From Corydoras sp. C115 (taxonomy: Eukaryota > Chordata > Actinopteri > Siluriformes > Callichthyidae): a stretch of 64,000 nt of DNA. Where the stretch lies: the NCBI GenBank assembly GCA_019802505.1, contig JAFMOC010000264.1:528501-592500 (forward strand). Reading direction: 5' to 3'. This document shows, piece after piece, positions 60,342 to 64,000 of this stretch. The notes beneath the pieces were generated by a model. That model was not told the DNA's origin. It made no database searches and was given only the letters and a program-made list of their open reading frames with translations. Within the stretch, counting starts at the first letter, position 1. Every line of letters begins with the position of its first letter. A program made the position numbers and the translations under genes.

Positions 60342-61326
60342 CCTTTATCCTCTATTAGGGTCGCGGGAGGGTTCCCCATGCCCGTCCTGGGGAGAACGTT
60401 TCGGGCGCTGGGCAGATACACCCAGCACAGGGCGCCAATCTATCACTGGGCACACACTCACTCACACAAGCACACTCTATATGGGGCAATTTGGAGAATT
60501 CCATTGACTTGATCCATTTTTTGGGATTGTGGGAGCAAACCGGAGAACCCGGAGGAAACCCATGTGGACACGGGGAGAACATGCAAACCTGGATCTCCAG
60601 CATTCGGAGGCAAACATGCGAACCACTGAGCCATCGTGCTGCCCGACTTGGGTCCATCCATTATCTCACCTTTATCCTCTATTAGGGTCGGGGGTGGTTC
60701 CCCATGCCCATCCAGGGGAGAACGTTTCGGGCGCTGGGCAGATACACCCAGGACAGGACACCAATCTTTCACTGGACACACACTCAATCACACACACACT
60801 CTATATGGGGCAATTTGGAGAATTCAATTGACTTGATCCATGTTTTTAGACTGTGTGAGAAAACCGGAGAACCCAGAGGAAACCCACATGGACACGGGGA
60901 GAACATGGAAGCTCCATCCAGATTGGGATTCGAACCCCACTTGGGTCACAACATATTATCATATAATATATTATAATGATTCATCCATTATGTTCCGCTT
61001 TATCGTGGGTCCCCTAATTAGGGTCGTGGTGGGGTTCCCCATGCCCATCCAGGGGAGAACGTTTCGGGCGCTGGGCAGATACACCCAAGACAGGGCACCA
61101 ATCTATCACTGGACACACACTCACTCACACAAACACATTCTATATGGGGCAATTTGGAGAATTCAATTGACTTGATCCATGTTTTTGGACTGTGGGAGGA
61201 AACCGGAGAACCCGAGGAAACCCACGCGGACATGGGGAGAACATGGAAACTCCACCCGGATGGGGATTCGAACCGGGAATCCCTAGTGCTGAGAGGAGAA
61301 CATGCCACTACGCCACCGTGCCGCCC
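60342..61326 (-). mobile_element. Three V-SINE-like copies
   Basis: 60342-60643, 60654-60938 and 60980-61326; the last ends 60 bp before the CUT2 exon. Confidence 0.87.
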
Positions 61327-61387
61327 TTAGTCATAATAAGCACATAATAAAATGCTTATCAGGTTCTTTCTTACTCTTCTTTTCTAG

Positions 61388-61582
61388 GGCTGGCTTTGTG
61401 AGCTTCTGCGCTGGAAAGAGAGCCCAAGTCCGGAGAACCGCACTCTTTGGGAGAACCTCTGTACCATCCGTCGTTTCCTGACACTTCCTCAAACAGACCG
61501 CGATCTGGTTTATGAGGAAGAATCACGCCACCACCACAATGAACGCCTACACACCGTCCTCCACCTTCCTTCAGACCCTCAG
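61388..61582 (+). CDS. satb2: SATB2 coding exon: second half of CUT2
   Basis: The exon has 195 nt (65 codons, phase 0 to phase 0) after TCTTACTCTTCTTTTCTAG, with donor GTGAGT. It encodes GWLCELLRWKESPSPENRTL, WENLCTIRRFLTLPQTDRDL and VYEEESRHHHNERLHTVLHL, closing CUT2 and starting the linker to the homeodomain. SRHHHNER matches the SATB2-type linker. It lies 7 kb after the previous exon and is the last satb2 exon I can find in the window. Confidence 0.95.
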
Positions 61583-61609
61583 GTGAGTCAATGGCAAAGG
61601 TCAAATGGC

Positions 61610-62632
61610 ACTCACAAACACACTCTATATGGGGCAATTTGGAGAATATAATTCCAAACATGGAAACTCCACCCAAATTGGGATTCGAACTGGGAATCCC
61701 TAGCGCTGAGAGGAGAACATGCCAACCACTAAGCCACCATGCCGCTCTGCATTGTATTATCCATCCATAGATTATCTTCTACTTTATCCTCTACTCGGGT
61801 CGTGGGGGGGTTCCCCATGCCCATCCAGGGGACACGGGGAGAACATGGAAACTCCACCCAGATTGGGATTCGAACCTGGAATCCCTAGTGCTGAGAGGAG
61901 AACATGCCAACCACTAAGCCACCGTGCCACCCCTGCATTGTATTATCCATCCATTGATTATCCTCCACTTTATTCACTATTAGGGGGGTTCCCCATGCCC
62001 ATCCAGGGGAGAACGTATCGGGCGCTGGGCAGATAGACCCAGGACAGGACACCAATCTATCACTAGACACACTGACTCACACAGACACACTCTATATGGG
62101 GCAATTTGGAGAATTCAATTGACTTGATCCATGTTTTTGGACTGTGGGAGGAAACCGGAGAACCCGGAGGAAACCCACACGGACACGGGGAGAACATGGA
62201 AACTCCACCCAGATGGGGATTCGAACTGGGAATCCCTAGTGCTGAGAGGAGAACATGCCAACCACTAAGCCACCATGCCACCCCTGCATTGTATTATCCA
62301 TCCATTGATTATCCTCTACTTTATCCACTATTAGGGTGGTTCCCCATGCCCATCCAGGGGAGAACGTCTCGGGCGCTGGGCAGATACACCCAGGACAGAA
62401 CGCCAATCTATCACTGGACACGCACTCACTCACTCACACAGACACACTCTATATGGGGCAATTTGGAGAACTCAATTGACTTGATCCATGTTTTTGGACT
62501 GTGAGAGGAAACCGGAGAACCCGGAGGAAACCCACGCGGACATGGGGAGAACATGGAAACCCCACCCAGATGGGGATTCGAACCTGGAATCCCTAGCGCT
62601 GAGAGGAGAACATGCCAACCACTAAGCCACTA
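61610..62632 (-). mobile_element. V-SINE-like tandem array after the CUT2 exon
   Basis: 61610-61747 fragment, 61760-61932, 61946-62284, 62297-62632. Flank TGCATTGTATTATCCATCCA precedes three of them. Confidence 0.9.
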
Positions 62633-63125
62633 AGACAGATATAATGCAAAGAGTACAAAACAGTCTGAATCTTGGAAAAGCTTCCCACAGCTGGCTGACC
62701 TGAAAAGCCGAAGCAGGAGATGCCATTTGTGTCTTGTAAATGTCCTTGAAAGCATCTGGGGAACCGAAACTGTAAAATTCCTAGAGAGCTGGAAGCCCAA
62801 AGTGCTCGGAAACGCCCCGCTGCATCCCCCGTTGCCATCTAGAACCTGCATAGTCTCCCAAAGCCCCAAGGCCAGAGATATCCCCGGGTCTTTACGATGA
62901 AATTTTTAAAGTTCTAAGCTGAAGAAGTGGGATGTGACCTGGCAGAGAGCAAAACGTAAAAACACATGAGGAAATATGCTGACTAAACGACTTTATCATT
63001 AAAGATTATTTTTAAATGTACATGTGAGAACCTACCCACACGTTCTTGAAAATACAAGAACTCATACATGTATACAATACATATATTTTAATATGCAAAT
63101 TACAAAACACATGATAACAAACAAT
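62633..63125. other. Unique sequence after the CUT2 exon
   Basis: No homeodomain coding is seen on either strand. Confidence 0.5.
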
Positions 63126-63612
63126 GGCGGCATGGTGGCTTAGTGGTTAGCATGTTCTCCTCTCAGCGCTAGGGATTCCCGGTTTGAATCCCAATCTGGG
63201 TGGAGTTTCCATGTTCTCCCCGTGTCCGTGTGGATTGTCTCCGGGTTCTCCGGTTTCCTCCCACAGTCCAAAAACATGGATCATGGTAAATTCATCCATC
63301 CATTATCTTCTGCTTTATCCTCTACTAGGGTCATGGGGGGGGGGGGTTCCCCATGCCCATCCAGGGAGAACGTTTCGGGCGCTGGCAGATACACCCAGAA
63401 CAGGACGCCAATCAATCATTGGGCACACACTCACTCACACAGACACACTCTATATGGGGCAATTTGAAGAGTTTAATTGACCTTCATCCATGTTTTTGGA
63501 CTGTGGGAGGAAAACGGAGAACCCGGAGGAAACCCACGCGGACACGGGGAGAACATGGAAACTCCACCCAGATTGGGATTCGAACGTGCTCACCACTAAG
63601 CCGTGCCGCCCC
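63126..63612. mobile_element. Inverted V-SINE-like pair
   Basis: Plus head half 63126-63293 joined to a minus copy 63294-63612: together a hairpin of about 160-bp arms. Confidence 0.85.
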
Positions 63613-63653
63613 CCAGACACAAACACATTTATTAATTCATTATATACTATGAG

Positions 63654-63975
63654 GGGCGGCACGGTGGCTTAGTGGTGAGCATGTTCTCCTCTCAGCGCTA
63701 AAGATTCCCGGTTGGAATCCCCATCTGGGTGGAGTTTCCATGTTCTCCCCGTGTCCGCGTGGGTTTCCTCCGGGTTCTCCGTTTTCCCTCCCACAGTCCA
63801 AAACCATGGCTCAAGTCAATTGAGTTCTCCAAATTGCCCCATATAGAGTGTGTTTGTATGAGTGAGCGTGTGCCCAGTGATAGATTGGCGTCCTGTCCTG
63901 GGTGTATCTGCCCAGCGCCCGAAACGTTCTCCCCTGGATGGGCCCCCCCGTGACCCTTAGTAGATAATGCATTAT
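63654..63975 (+). mobile_element. V-SINE-like copy
   Basis: GGGGCGGCACGGTGGCTTAG to CCCTTAGTAGATAATGCATT. Confidence 0.87.
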
Positions 63976-64000
63976 GAATACCAGATTCACGTAATTACCA

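Noticed and set aside
62633..63125. Homeodomain exon of satb2
   Set aside because: No homeodomain-like sequence in any frame; it must lie beyond the window.
12377..63975. tRNA genes from repeated A/B-box heads
   Set aside because: The heads do not close a cloverleaf and continue into the SINE core; they are internal promoters of SINEs.

Overview
This is vertebrate, almost certainly teleost, genomic DNA. Spliced exons with GT/AG borders encode an ordered run of the SATB2 protein, and the rest is packed with fish-type tRNA-derived SINEs, Tc1 remnants, L2/Tx1-type LINE fragments and long microsatellites. The SINE repertoire hints at an ostariophysan (catfish, characin or relative), but that is only an inference. 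There is no prokaryotic-style gene, and most long open frames are translations of SINEs or dinucleotide repeats.

Layout. Bases 1-6600 are AT-rich upstream sequence with microsatellites and the first SINEs. At about 6600-7175 lies a GC-richer, CpG-containing block that looks like the promoter and first non-coding exon of satb2. A first intron of about 11.8 kb (7176-18950) carries microsatellites and a five-copy AT-rich tandem repeat. Coding exons on the + strand follow at 18995-19169 (start codon), 30964-31146, 43946-44072, 44943-45066, 46100-46202, 48549-48608 (candidate cassette), 48680-49251, 51642-51734 (cut short), 54195-54347 and 61388-61582. In order they encode the acidic/proline-rich N-terminus, the ULD oligomerisation domain, the CUT-like domain, the Gln/Pro-rich linker, CUT1 and CUT2. 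The homeodomain and the stop codon are not seen and should lie beyond 64000.

The dominant feature of the introns is one SINE family, here called V-SINE-like: a tRNA-like head with A and B boxes, a conserved central block of the DANA/mermaid/V-SINE type, a C-rich run, and an (ATGG)n or (ATGA)n tail. I count about 100 full or partial copies in both orientations, mostly after base 12,000. Many lie in local tandem arrays that also repeat their flanking DNA, so they spread here by duplication as well as retroposition. A second tRNA-SINE (SINE II), a third (SINE III), a (CAAGT)n-tailed repeat (R3), a fold-back Tc1 cluster and two LINE fragments make up the rest.

The most notable points are: CUT1 exon coding that stops at a SINE junction with its last ~40 codons and donor site missing; an in-frame 20-codon candidate cassette exon that keeps an IKVE SUMO-type motif whether included or skipped; a LINE-like, phase-0, splice-competent open segment exactly where the missing CUT1 coding should be; and unusually frequent SINE-seeded tandem duplication.
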